Virus record (IMG/VR): IMGVR_UViG_3300031999_000180
Coordinates: 1 to 24,919 of that record
Length of the DNA: 24,919 bases
Direction: 5' to 3' (one strand)
Source: a virus
Under the pieces are notes generated by a model. The model ran no database searches. It had not been told where the DNA came from and worked only from the letters and a program-made list of their open reading frames with translations. Below, piece after piece: positions 16,062-21,650 of the stretch (position 1 is the stretch's first letter; each line of letters starts with the position of its first letter). A program made the translations under genes and the position numbers.

Positions 16062-16402
16062 TGAATTTTTATTTAGGCCATCTCGTCAATCTGGATATTG
16101 AAAAGATGGCCTCTGCTTTATCTTCAATTGAATCAAACCTTCTTGGATCAGCAAAGCCGGCAAGCAATAAATTATTAGGATCAGTAAATGAGGGTTTTCA
16201 AAATTTAACAAAGAAAACCAATCTTCAGAGTACAATCCCCAAAGCAATGGAAAAGGCTGATGTTCAACCATTGCACGTTAGATCGGGTGATATGAATGCC
16301 CCTAAAGATATAACTACATCGTTAGCATTTTCAGGAAAAAATAAAAATCTTTCTCACATTAAAGATCCTCGTTTGATTAATTCACGAACAAAATTACGAT
16401 AG
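16061..16402 (+). CDS. Small tagged protein, 113 residues
   Basis: The ATG overlaps the preceding stop codon (TAATG), so the gene is translationally coupled. The N-terminus MNFYLGHLVNLDIEKMASA carries the motif DIEKMA at residues 12-17. The rest is Ser/Asn/Lys-rich without a hydrophobic segment. A 9-base-pair inverted repeat (16075-16083 with 16104-16112) sits inside the first codons and might affect translation. It is the last gene before the DHH-RT-RNase H cassette, which has its own promoter. Function is unknown. Confidence 0.65.
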   Translation: MNFYLGHLVNLDIEKMASALSSIESNLLGSAKPASNKLLGSVNEGFQNLTKKTNLQSTIPKAMEKADVQPLHVRSGDMNAPKDITTSLAFSGKNKNLSHIKDPRLINSRTKLR

Positions 16403-16432
16403 TGTTATTTTATATTTGTTTTGTGTAATAAC
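16402..16432 (+). promoter_or_regulatory. Promoter for the DHH-RT-RNase H cassette
   Basis: GTGTTA (16402-16407), a 19-base spacer and AATAAC (16427-16432). The 13-mer ATAACAATATTGA at 16428-16440 recurs exactly at 24796-24808, where an ATGTTA box lies at nearly the same distance upstream. This marks a phage promoter type. Confidence 0.5.
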
Positions 16433-16472
16433 AATATTGAGTAGAGTTTTTAACTACCAATAAAGGAGTGTT

Positions 16473-17573
16473 ATGGGTGGCGCATATCATCTTTTTTTTC
16501 ATGATGATGTTGATGGAATAATAGGAGCATCCCTATTTCTTAAAAATCATATTAAGGAAAAATATCGCCTCTATCCGGTATCATCGTCATGGAGGGGTGA
16601 TAAATTTAATGAATTAATCTCAAGTTTGTTTATAAAACCGGGCGATAAAAAGGTAATCATAGATTACCAATACCATCCCAAATGCGATATTTGGATCGAT
16701 CATCATTTTAATGAAACATTCGGCGAATGTGAAATTAAAAATTCTAAAATGATTTATAACCCCAAAAGTCAATCTGCTACACGATTGGTTTTTGATTATG
16801 GATTAATGGTTAACGGTGTTGATCGCGTCGATTATGATACATCATTTCTTTATCAAGTCGACATTATCGATTCAGGATCTTATAAAAGTGTTGAGCAAAT
16901 ATTCAAGGATAAAAATCCTACAATGATTCTAAGGGCATTCCTTGAAAGGATGTTTCCCGCCGATATGACTTATTGTAGAATAGTTGAATTAATAGCCAAA
17001 AACAATATGAGCATTAAAGACGCTTTGTGGATTTTGCGAATAAGCGCATATCATGTAAAAGAACTTGAACAAGAGGCTATGAAAATTAAGGATGCCGCCA
17101 TTATTTCGAATAAAATATCTATTGTCAATCAAAGACGGAAAAATCAATTTCCAAGATATGCGGAATATTTAGCGTTGCCTGAAATAAAATATTCAATCAG
17201 ATTAACGAATGTAGGAAATAATAATATTTATTTTCAGCTTGGTTTTAATGATTGGCAAAAGGAAGCTAATGATATCAACATCGGGAAAAAAATATCTGAG
17301 CTTCAAGGGTCGATTATAACATCCGGTGGAGGTCATTATAACGTGGCGGCCGGAATGATGAAAAGCGAAATGGAGAACACATTCATCGATGAGATTACAA
17401 AAATATTAAACCATGAGGAGGTTGACATGGAAAAGTATGCTGTTGATTCAACAGACCCGATCGAAAAGAAAGCTAAGGAAATGATCAAGACCGGATCCGC
17501 CGCTACCATTGCGGATGCGAGAGAAAAAGCGTCCAAAACGGAGGAAAAAAATGACGGATCAGCCGAACAGTAA
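16473..17573 (+). CDS. DHH/DHHA1-family phosphoesterase (RecJ- or nanoRNase-like)
   Basis: A 366-residue protein; AAAGGAG lies four bases before the ATG. Metal-binding motifs of the DHH family are all visible: H10-x-D12-x-D14-G, D64 (IIDYQ), D76-H77-H78 and D130/D133 (VDIIDSG). The DHHA1 substrate-binding motif G285-G-G-H288 is intact. Members are 5'-3' single-strand exonucleases (RecJ), nanoRNases (NrnA) or cyclic dinucleotide phosphodiesterases; the size favours NrnA-like over full RecJ. About 48 residues after the DHHA1 domain form a Lys/Glu/Ala tail that may also be made separately. The gene overlaps the RT gene by 23 bases, so they are likely co-expressed; trimming RNA or DNA made by the RT is a possible role (inference). 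Confidence 0.85.
   Translation: MGGAYHLFFHDDVDGIIGASLFLKNHIKEKYRLYPVSSSWRGDKFNELISSLFIKPGDKKVIIDYQYHPKCDIWIDHHFNETFGECEIKNSKMIYNPKSQSATRLVFDYGLMVNGVDRVDYDTSFLYQVDIIDSGSYKSVEQIFKDKNPTMILRAFLERMFPADMTYCRIVELIAKNNMSIKDALWILRISAYHVKELEQEAMKIKDAAIISNKISIVNQRRKNQFPRYAEYLALPEIKYSIRLTNVGNNNIYFQLGFNDWQKEANDINIGKKISELQGSIITSGGGHYNVAAGMMKSEMENTFIDEITKILNHEEVDMEKYAVDSTDPIEKKAKEMIKTGSAATIADAREKASKTEEKNDGSAEQ
17427..17573 (+). CDS. Possible in-frame internal translation product of the DHH gene
   Basis: Inside the DHH gene, in frame, GAGGAGG ends five bases before an ATG at 17427 (Met319), a stronger SD than that of many genes here. Initiation would give a free 48-residue charged peptide beginning MEKYAVDSTDPIEKKAKEMI. 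The segment lies outside the DHH and DHHA1 domains and carries the cluster's Lys-x-Ala motifs. Whether it is used cannot be told from sequence alone; it could also be a former separate gene fused by loss of a stop. Confidence 0.35.
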   Translation: MEKYAVDSTDPIEKKAKEMIKTGSAATIADAREKASKTEEKNDGSAEQ

Positions 17574-18609
17574 TTTCAACTTCAAAAGAATTTTTGGAAT
17601 GACGTTGGATGAAATAGATTGTGTTTTATCCGATAAAGAAAAATTTATCAAGCATTTTGAAATTCCAAAAAAAGACGGAACGAAACGCACTATCATAGCG
17701 CCGATATCGAAATTAAAACATATTCAAAAACTGATTTATTTCAAATTTCTGAAAAAATACAGATGCCATCCGGCCGTGCATGGTTTTGTTCCCAAGAGAG
17801 GGATAGTAACAAATGCCGCAATGCATATTGGGGCAAGATCTCTTGGAAAAATCGATGTCAGTAAATTTTTCGATTCAGTATCGGTTAATCATTTAAAGAA
17901 TTGCCTGTTCGGTAATAAGAATATTTGCCGATATTGTAAAAATTATGAACGTATGATGGATGGAAAGTGCAATCCATCGCTATACAAAAATAAATTACAA
18001 AAATTTGATTATCGTTGTGAAGAAATTAAGGCGGTATTTATTCCTGATTATTGTGAAAAGACAGGATATAAATCACTATTTTTGAGAGTAATGGATGCAT
18101 CAACTTATAATGGATTTGCGGCGCAGGGATTCCCGACATCACCAATGCTCGCAAATTTATCCATGAGGGGTTTTGATAAAATAATGAGTGAACACTGTGA
18201 AAGTCTTGGTATAACATATACCCGATACGCGGACGATCTCACATTCAGCAGTAAGACAATGACATCTTCTGAATTAATGGGAAGTGTTAAACAAAAAGCC
18301 TATCGGCTATTGTGGGCTTTTAATTTTCAACCCAAAAGGGAAAAGACTAAATTTAGAGGCAAGGGGGCAAGATTAAAAACTTGCGGGGTTGTCGTAAATG
18401 TCAAAACAAATATTGAAAGAAAAGCATTGATGCTGTTCAGAGCAAAGGTGCATCATGCTATTAATAAATATCCTGATAGAACCACCAAATCCAGAATCAG
18501 ATCGTTAAAAGGATTTGCGTCGTTTGTGATGTCGATTAATGAAGAGCAAGGTAAAAAATATATGAATCAACTGGTCGAATTTGAAAAACAAAAATTCGGA
18601 TCAGAATGA
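17551..18609 (+). CDS. Retron-like reverse transcriptase
   Basis: The start at 17551 is supported by GGAGG six to seven bases upstream. The 352-residue protein has RT motifs in order: I-P-K-K-D-G-T-K-R (38-46), the retron-type NAxxH box N88-A-A-M-H92, catalytic D102 (KIDVSKFF), Q192-G-F-P-T-S-P, the active site Y226-A-D-D229, and a thumb K-T-C-G-V-V-V-N (276-283) where retrons have the VTG motif. QGxPTSP rather than the SQ form excludes a diversity-generating retroelement RT; there is no maturase or endonuclease domain. Between motifs 3 and 4 a Cys-rich stretch (C126, C129, C140, C156, C168) looks like a zinc-binding insertion. The gene overlaps the DHH gene upstream and RNase H downstream, leaving no upstream space for an msr-msd RNA. 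Confidence 0.88.
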   Translation: MTDQPNSNFNFKRIFGMTLDEIDCVLSDKEKFIKHFEIPKKDGTKRTIIAPISKLKHIQKLIYFKFLKKYRCHPAVHGFVPKRGIVTNAAMHIGARSLGKIDVSKFFDSVSVNHLKNCLFGNKNICRYCKNYERMMDGKCNPSLYKNKLQKFDYRCEEIKAVFIPDYCEKTGYKSLFLRVMDASTYNGFAAQGFPTSPMLANLSMRGFDKIMSEHCESLGITYTRYADDLTFSSKTMTSSELMGSVKQKAYRLLWAFNFQPKREKTKFRGKGARLKTCGVVVNVKTNIERKALMLFRAKVHHAINKYPDRTTKSRIRSLKGFASFVMSINEEQGKKYMNQLVEFEKQKFGSE

Positions 18610-19076
18610 TGGAATATACGATATATACCGATGGTGGATGCAGTGGAAATAAAAGAGATTCCGGATGTAAAGGTGCTTGGGCATATGTTATCTTGGATCC
18701 CGCTAAAAATATGGTTTATCAAGACGTGAGTGGAGAAGAAAATACCACTAATAACAGAATGGAATTGATGGCTGTAATACGCGGGCTTGGCACATGTTGC
18801 TGTTTTGACCGGACAATAAAACACGAATGTATTGTATTAACTGATTCTAAATATGTTGCAGATAATTATAATGATTATTTGCAAGAATGGAAAAAAAATG
18901 GTTGGAGAAAATCAAATGGAGGACAGGTTTTAAATTTTGATCTTTGGAAAGAACTGAACTTGTTAATCCCCGAGTTCAAGTCAGTTAAGATCAAATGGGT
19001 CAAGGGGCACGCTATTAATGTATACAATCAAATAGCTGACTCCCTGGTGAGATCCGTCCTTTATCCAACTAAATGA
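18606..19076 (+). CDS. rnhA: RNase HI
   Basis: A 156-residue protein whose ATG overlaps the RT stop (ATGA); a second ATG at 18609 is equally possible. All type I RNase H residues are visible: D9 (YTDGG), E53 (TNNRMEL), D80 (LTDSKYV), H135 (VKGHA) and D145 (NQIADSL), plus the W-x-K-N-G-W-R block of the substrate-binding handle. It degrades the RNA strand of RNA-DNA hybrids. Coupling to the RT implies they act on the same hybrid: retrons normally borrow the host RNase H, whereas here the phage supplies its own. A replication role (primer removal) is the alternative. Confidence 0.93.
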   Translation: MMEYTIYTDGGCSGNKRDSGCKGAWAYVILDPAKNMVYQDVSGEENTTNNRMELMAVIRGLGTCCCFDRTIKHECIVLTDSKYVADNYNDYLQEWKKNGWRKSNGGQVLNFDLWKELNLLIPEFKSVKIKWVKGHAINVYNQIADSLVRSVLYPTK

Positions 19077-19088
19077 AAGGGGTTTGTT

Positions 19089-19211
19089 ATGAATCAACAA
19101 CCACCAGTATCAGAAACAATCGGCCCGATTATCGACGCCGTATCAAATTTTGTGAAAATAATAATTTCACAAACTGAAATTTTAATAAATAAAATTGTGT
19201 CAGGAAAATAG
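19089..19211 (+). CDS. Small ORF, 40 residues
   Basis: AAAGGGG lies six bases before the ATG, 13 bases after the RNase H stop, so it is probably co-transcribed. The peptide (begins MNQQPPVSETIGPIIDAVSN) has a Pro/polar start and an amphipathic helix with I-I-I-S-Q-T-E-I-L-I-N. It could be a small accessory or membrane-associated peptide; no family is recognised. The folded GC-rich region begins about 10 bases after the stop. Confidence 0.55.
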   Translation: MNQQPPVSETIGPIIDAVSNFVKIIISQTEILINKIVSGK

Positions 19212-19292
19212 ATAAAGCAGAAGGAGAGATTATTATCTCAACCGTCGTGTTTCGCGACGGATGATCCAAAAGTCGGTAGGCGCTCGCCTTTC

Positions 19293-19333
19293 CCTTTCTG
19301 AGGCTTCGCGCATCAATCTACCGCTTGGTCCAT
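19293..19333 (+). repeat. 41-base direct repeat, copy 1
   Basis: Identical to 20686-20726 across 41 bases (starts CCTTTCTGAGGCTTCGCGCA). In this copy the repeat continues into the long hairpin at 19323-19365. Further on, a block around GATTCGACC (19435-19457) also has a counterpart after copy 2. Confidence 0.9.
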
Positions 19334-19426
19334 AACCCGCATCCGCGGGTTATGGCGGACCAAGCTGGGGTGAGCCCCGCTTGGCCCCCGACCCCAATCG
19401 GGATCTGTCTGTTTTATCTAACCATG

Positions 19427-19457
19427 ATCTCCCTGATTCGACCAGGGAGATTTTGTT
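19427..19457 (+). terminator. Terminator-like hairpin at the end of the folded region
   Basis: A perfect 9-base-pair stem (19427-19435 with 19443-19451), a seven-base loop ATTCGAC and TTTTGTT after it. It could end the RT-cassette transcript. The T-run is short. Confidence 0.55.
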
Positions 19458-19482
19458 AAACATTTATTAATAAGGAATTTAT

Positions 19483-20343
19483 ATGAAAAATATTTTTAAT
19501 AAAAATTGTTGTGATGGTATTTATAATTCATTCGACGTTCATTTTACAAGTTTATGTGATAATAAATGCAAACATTGCATTGATTTGAAATATAAAGGAT
19601 TAGGGGTTAATAAACCAAATGTTTCAGCGATAATAAATACTATTATTAAAAATCAAGACGGTTATGATGATATTTTATTTCTAGGTGGGGAGCCTTGTAT
19701 TTATCTTGATGAATTAATTCATTGTATACAAGAAATTAAACATCAAACAAATCTTAAAGTGTTTATAACAACATCTGTTCCAAAAATATGCAATGATAAG
19801 TATGATTTATTTATATGTTTATTAAATTTATGTGATGGAATCAATTTATCAGTTCAACATTATAAAGAAAAAATTGCTGATAAAATTCGAGAGACTTCTT
19901 CAAAATATGATAGACAAAAATTTTATAATTCTTTACCGTATAAAGAAAAAATTAGAATTAATTTAAATGTATTAAAACCATATTTGTATATAAAAGAAGA
20001 TATTATAAATTGTTTAATACATTATGATAATATGAAATTTAATGAAATAAAAGTTTCAGAAATACAACATGGAAAAGATAATTTTATTTCTTTTGAAAAA
20101 ATATTTAATATTAAACTTAAATCTCCATTTTTTTATGGATGCCAAACATATTTAAATATGAATAAAATAATTACAAATTTTAAAACACCGTTATTATTAA
20201 AAAGATCGTGTTTTTTATGTGAAAGAACACTGAGGGCTTCTTATATTGATGGTGTTAAAGTATTTTATAAATTATTAAAACCAAGTATAAATAAATATGG
20301 TGTAATTTACGAAGATGGTCGTTTAGAAAAAGGATGGATATAA
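19483..20343 (+). CDS. Radical SAM enzyme
   Basis: A 286-residue protein; AAGGAA lies five bases before the ATG. The [4Fe-4S] motif C25-x3-C29-x2-C32 and the SAM-binding G68-G-E-P71 are both present and correctly spaced. A C-terminal Cys pair (SCFLCE, about residue 240) and a lone Cys before it could bind a second cluster, as in SPASM/twitch-type peptide-modifying enzymes, but the match is loose. The gene is far more AT-rich than the RT cassette, suggesting separate acquisition. A 27-codon His/Cys peptide gene starts three bases after its stop. Substrate unknown: a small peptide is attractive, a nucleobase or host protein equally open. Confidence 0.75.
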   Translation: MKNIFNKNCCDGIYNSFDVHFTSLCDNKCKHCIDLKYKGLGVNKPNVSAIINTIIKNQDGYDDILFLGGEPCIYLDELIHCIQEIKHQTNLKVFITTSVPKICNDKYDLFICLLNLCDGINLSVQHYKEKIADKIRETSSKYDRQKFYNSLPYKEKIRINLNVLKPYLYIKEDIINCLIHYDNMKFNEIKVSEIQHGKDNFISFEKIFNIKLKSPFFYGCQTYLNMNKIITNFKTPLLLKRSCFLCERTLRASYIDGVKVFYKLLKPSINKYGVIYEDGRLEKGWI

Positions 20344-20346
20344 AAT

Positions 20347-20430
20347 ATGTTTACAAAAATATTAAGAATTCTTATTAAAATATGTAATAATAAAAAAGGT
20401 CATTGTGTGCACGGTCATTGTTCTGAATAG
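20347..20430 (+). CDS. 27-residue His/Cys peptide, possible radical SAM substrate
   Basis: Begins three bases after the radical SAM stop, so translation could be coupled; there is no separate strong SD. The N-terminal half is hydrophobic and basic (MFTKILRILIKI), the C-terminal half ends G-H-C-V-H-G-H-C-S-E with a repeated G-H-C. A short leader-like helix plus a Cys/His core next to a radical SAM gene resembles RiPP precursor layouts. At this length it could be a chance ORF. Confidence 0.35.
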   Translation: MFTKILRILIKICNNKKGHCVHGHCSE

Positions 20431-20438
20431 TATTTATA

Positions 20439-20468
20439 TTGTTATAAATCATAAAAATACGATATAAC
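20439..20468 (+). promoter_or_regulatory. TATAAC-type promoter with 5' hairpin
   Basis: TTGTTA (20439-20444), an 18-base spacer and TATAAC (20463-20468). A 7-base-pair stem (20474-20480 with 20489-20495) lies right at the expected transcript start, as in messages stabilised by a 5' hairpin. It drives the 20513 gene. Confidence 0.55.
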
Positions 20469-20512
20469 TATATGTAATGGAAATTAATCCATTACAAATA
20501 ATAGGAGGTTTT

Positions 20513-20641
20513 ATGGAAAAAGATGATAATGGTCAAAAAAAACTCGATGATTTAAATTTATCGTCTGATGATAAATTTAAACAAGGTTTTATTGAGGAGA
20601 TGGATAAACAATGGGATGAAATGGATATGGAAAACATTTAA
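20513..20641 (+). CDS. Small acidic protein, 42 residues
   Basis: AGGAGG lies a few bases before the ATG. The peptide is very acidic and contains no Cys (begins MEKDDNGQKKLDDLNLSSDD; ends in a Glu/Met/Asp-rich helix). It has its own promoter, 5' hairpin and terminator, making a self-contained unit of about 220 bases. Small acidic phage proteins are often inhibitors or DNA mimics, but nothing specific shows that here. Confidence 0.65.
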   Translation: MEKDDNGQKKLDDLNLSSDDKFKQGFIEEMDKQWDEMDMENI

Positions 20642-20654
20642 CCCAATATCCATT

Positions 20655-20684
20655 ATGGCGAATCAAAAGATCCGCCATTTTTTT
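20655..20684 (+). terminator. Rho-independent terminator after the 20513 gene
   Basis: ATGGCG (20655-20660) pairs with CGCCAT (20673-20678), and inside it ATC with GAT across one mismatch, with an AAAA loop; six T follow (20679-20684). The second copy of the 41-base repeat begins two bases later. Confidence 0.85.
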
Positions 20685-20685
20685 A

Positions 20686-20726
20686 CCTTTCTGAGGCTTC
20701 GCGCATCAATCTACCGCTTGGTCCAT
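20686..20726 (+). repeat. 41-base direct repeat, copy 2
   Basis: Exact copy of 19293-19333. The roughly 95 bases of hairpins that follow copy 1 are missing here; the sequence jumps to a GATTCGACC block with a T-rich end (20728-20752), a diverged version of the block at 19435-19457. It lies between the terminator of the 20513 gene and the SD of the 20777 gene. Confidence 0.9.
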
Positions 20727-20776
20727 CCGATTCGACCGGGGGGATTTTATTATTATAATTTATTTTAGGAGAATGT

Positions 20777-21004
20777 ATGATACTCTTTAATTGGAAAATA
20801 ACTAAAAATTTTGCATTAGATATTAGTTGTTTTTATTTTTGTAGACACATTAAAGATGGCATAGACTGGATTTCATTTGAAATAGATTCTTCTTGGTTTG
20901 AGGGTGATCATAACCCACAATTCTCAATTATTTTTATAATATTAAATTTTATAATTTTTGAATTTAATATTTATAATAAACATCATCTTGTTATAAAAAA
21001 TTAA
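20777..21004 (+). CDS. Small conserved-type phage protein, 75 residues
   Basis: TTAGGAG lies a few bases upstream of two near-adjacent ATGs; the one at 20777 is in frame. The sequence has an aromatic middle (FYFCRHIKDGIDW) and a D-H-N-P-Q-F-S-I block followed by a hydrophobic strand-rich segment and N-I-Y-N-K-H-H. This D-H-x-P-x-F-S ... I/F-Y-x-x-x-H pattern resembles a short protein I recall from phage genomes, of unknown function. Its message has no promoter of its own visible and may read from copy 2 of the repeat or from upstream. Confidence 0.65.
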   Translation: MILFNWKITKNFALDISCFYFCRHIKDGIDWISFEIDSSWFEGDHNPQFSIIFIILNFIIFEFNIYNKHHLVIKN

Positions 21005-21017
21005 AATCTGGTATAAC
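20988..21017 (+). promoter_or_regulatory. TATAAC-type promoter for a short transcript
   Basis: TTGTTA (20988-20993), an 18-base spacer and TATAAC (21012-21017), nearly identical to the promoter at 20439-20468, including TATA after the hexamer. It overlaps the 3' end of the 20777 gene. Confidence 0.55.
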
Positions 21018-21023
21018 TATAAT

Positions 21024-21108
21024 GTTACAATATCTTAGGAGGTTCGGTGTTGTAATAAATTAGTAATCTCCAATTAAGTGGTGGGTCTTTTGACCCACCC
21101 TTTTTTTT
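21024..21108 (+). ncRNA. Candidate short RNA of about 85 bases with an SD and a two-codon frame
   Basis: Between the promoter at 20988-21017 and the terminator at 21080-21108 there is no gene. It contains a perfect AGGAGG (about 21036-21041) followed by GTG TTG TAA, which would encode only two residues. GGAG at the SD could pair with CTCC at about 21068-21071, hiding the SD. It may be a small regulatory RNA, an SD decoy or a decayed gene. Confidence 0.35.
21080..21108 (+). terminator. Strong rho-independent terminator ending the plus-strand region
   Basis: A perfect 8-base-pair stem GGTGGGTC/GACCCACC with a TTTT loop (21080-21099), then C and eight T (21101-21108). Confidence 0.92.
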
Positions 21109-21126
21109 ACCCATCACATAAAGCAA

Positions 21127-21151
21127 GCGCCGTCCATGTTTTGAACGGCGC
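21127..21151 (-). terminator. Hairpin after the convergent minus operon
   Basis: A perfect 7-base-pair GC-rich stem (21127-21133 with 21145-21151). On the minus strand it follows the stop of the 21184 gene and is followed by TTGCTTTATG, a weak T-rich tail. A smaller stem (CCTAC/GTAGG, about 21164-21178) lies between it and the stop. Confidence 0.5.
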
Positions 21152-21183
21152 CCATACTCCTCCTACTCGTGGTAGGTGAGCTA

Positions 21184-21633
21184 TTACATTCGTTCCACCA
21201 GCGCCCATTTTTGTTCTTTTTCATTCCATTCATATTCTTCTCTATCATCAGGACGCGGTTCCGGAGCTACCCAGTTATAATCCTTATCAAGTTTCCAAGA
21301 CGGATACGGCTGTGGTTCAATAAAAACATCCGACTCACGATCGTATGTATAACCTCTACCAGCAAAACGACGACGAATATTATCATTATATGAGGTTTGA
21401 ATCCAATTTCCGCCTAAAAGATTTCTACAAAATTCAATACCTTTTTGTTCATCTTCCCATTCAACATCCGTATTATTAATCTTTAATATTGTACCCGTAA
21501 TCACCTTCAATGATTCTTTGGATGTTAAAATTGGATATTGAATCTTAACCGAATCTTTAACGGTATCAAAATTATCAACAACGATTACTCTTAAAACAAC
21601 ATTATCTCTATCCAGTTCTGCAAAATGAGACAC
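21184..21633 (-). CDS. Conserved phage protein of unknown function (HFAELD type)
   Basis: A 149-residue protein with a GTG start and GGAGG five bases upstream. The N-terminal block H-F-A-E-L-D-x-D-N-V-V-L-R-V-I-V-V-D-N, the middle Q-T-S-Y-N-D-N-I-R-R-R-F-A-G-R-G-Y-T-Y-D and the P-Q-P-Y-P-S-W block match a small protein I recall from many aquatic phage genomes, usually beside structural genes and without an assigned function. The end is acidic and Trp-rich. It is last in the four-gene minus operon. Confidence 0.75.
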   Translation of the reverse strand: MSHFAELDRDNVVLRVIVVDNFDTVKDSVKIQYPILTSKESLKVITGTILKINNTDVEWEDEQKGIEFCRNLLGGNWIQTSYNDNIRRRFAGRGYTYDRESDVFIEPQPYPSWKLDKDYNWVAPEPRPDDREEYEWNEKEQKWALVERM

Positions 21634-21650
21634 CCTAACCTCCGATATTT

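Larger units (their letters stand above)
19222..19457 (+). ncRNA. GC-rich folded region, candidate noncoding RNA next to the RT
   Basis: About 235 bases without a plausible gene, much more GC-rich than its surroundings and packed with hairpins. GAGAT/ATCTC (19226-19239). CCGTCG/CGACGG (19242-19260). An irregular long stem closed by CGGTAG/CTACCG (19274-19323). A 17-18 base-pair hairpin with an ATCC loop and a three-base bulge (19323-19365). GGGG/CCCC (19367-19378). CCCGA/TCGGG (19387-19402). A 9-base-pair stem followed by T-rich sequence (19427-19457). The position after RT, RNase H and a small ORF makes it the best candidate template or partner RNA for the RT. It could instead be a long leader of the radical SAM gene 25 bases downstream. 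No known RNA family was recognised. Confidence 0.5.

Noticed and set aside
16075-16112. Nine-base-pair inverted repeat as terminator
   Set aside because: It lies within the coding start of the 16061 gene, has a 20-base loop and no T-run.
17551-18609. Diversity-generating retroelement
   Set aside because: The RT has QGFPTSP rather than the SQ-type motif of these elements, and I found no template/variable repeat pair with adenine-specific differences nearby.
18567-18824. Minus-strand ORF across the RT-RNase H junction
   Set aside because: It is antisense to two well-supported enzymes and has no ribosome-binding site.
19425-19455. tRNA T-arm (ATTCGAC loop)
   Set aside because: The stem is nine base pairs, the loop is shifted by one base from the T-loop consensus, and no acceptor, D- or anticodon arm can be placed.
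17551-19457. Group II intron
   Set aside because: The RT has no maturase or endonuclease domain, and the folded region shows no domain V pattern or exon-binding context.
19483-20343. QueE or NrdG-type radical SAM enzyme
   Set aside because: Length, the position of the CxxxCxxC motif and the C-terminal Cys pair do not fit either family as I know it, and no queuosine or ribonucleotide reductase gene lies nearby in this window.
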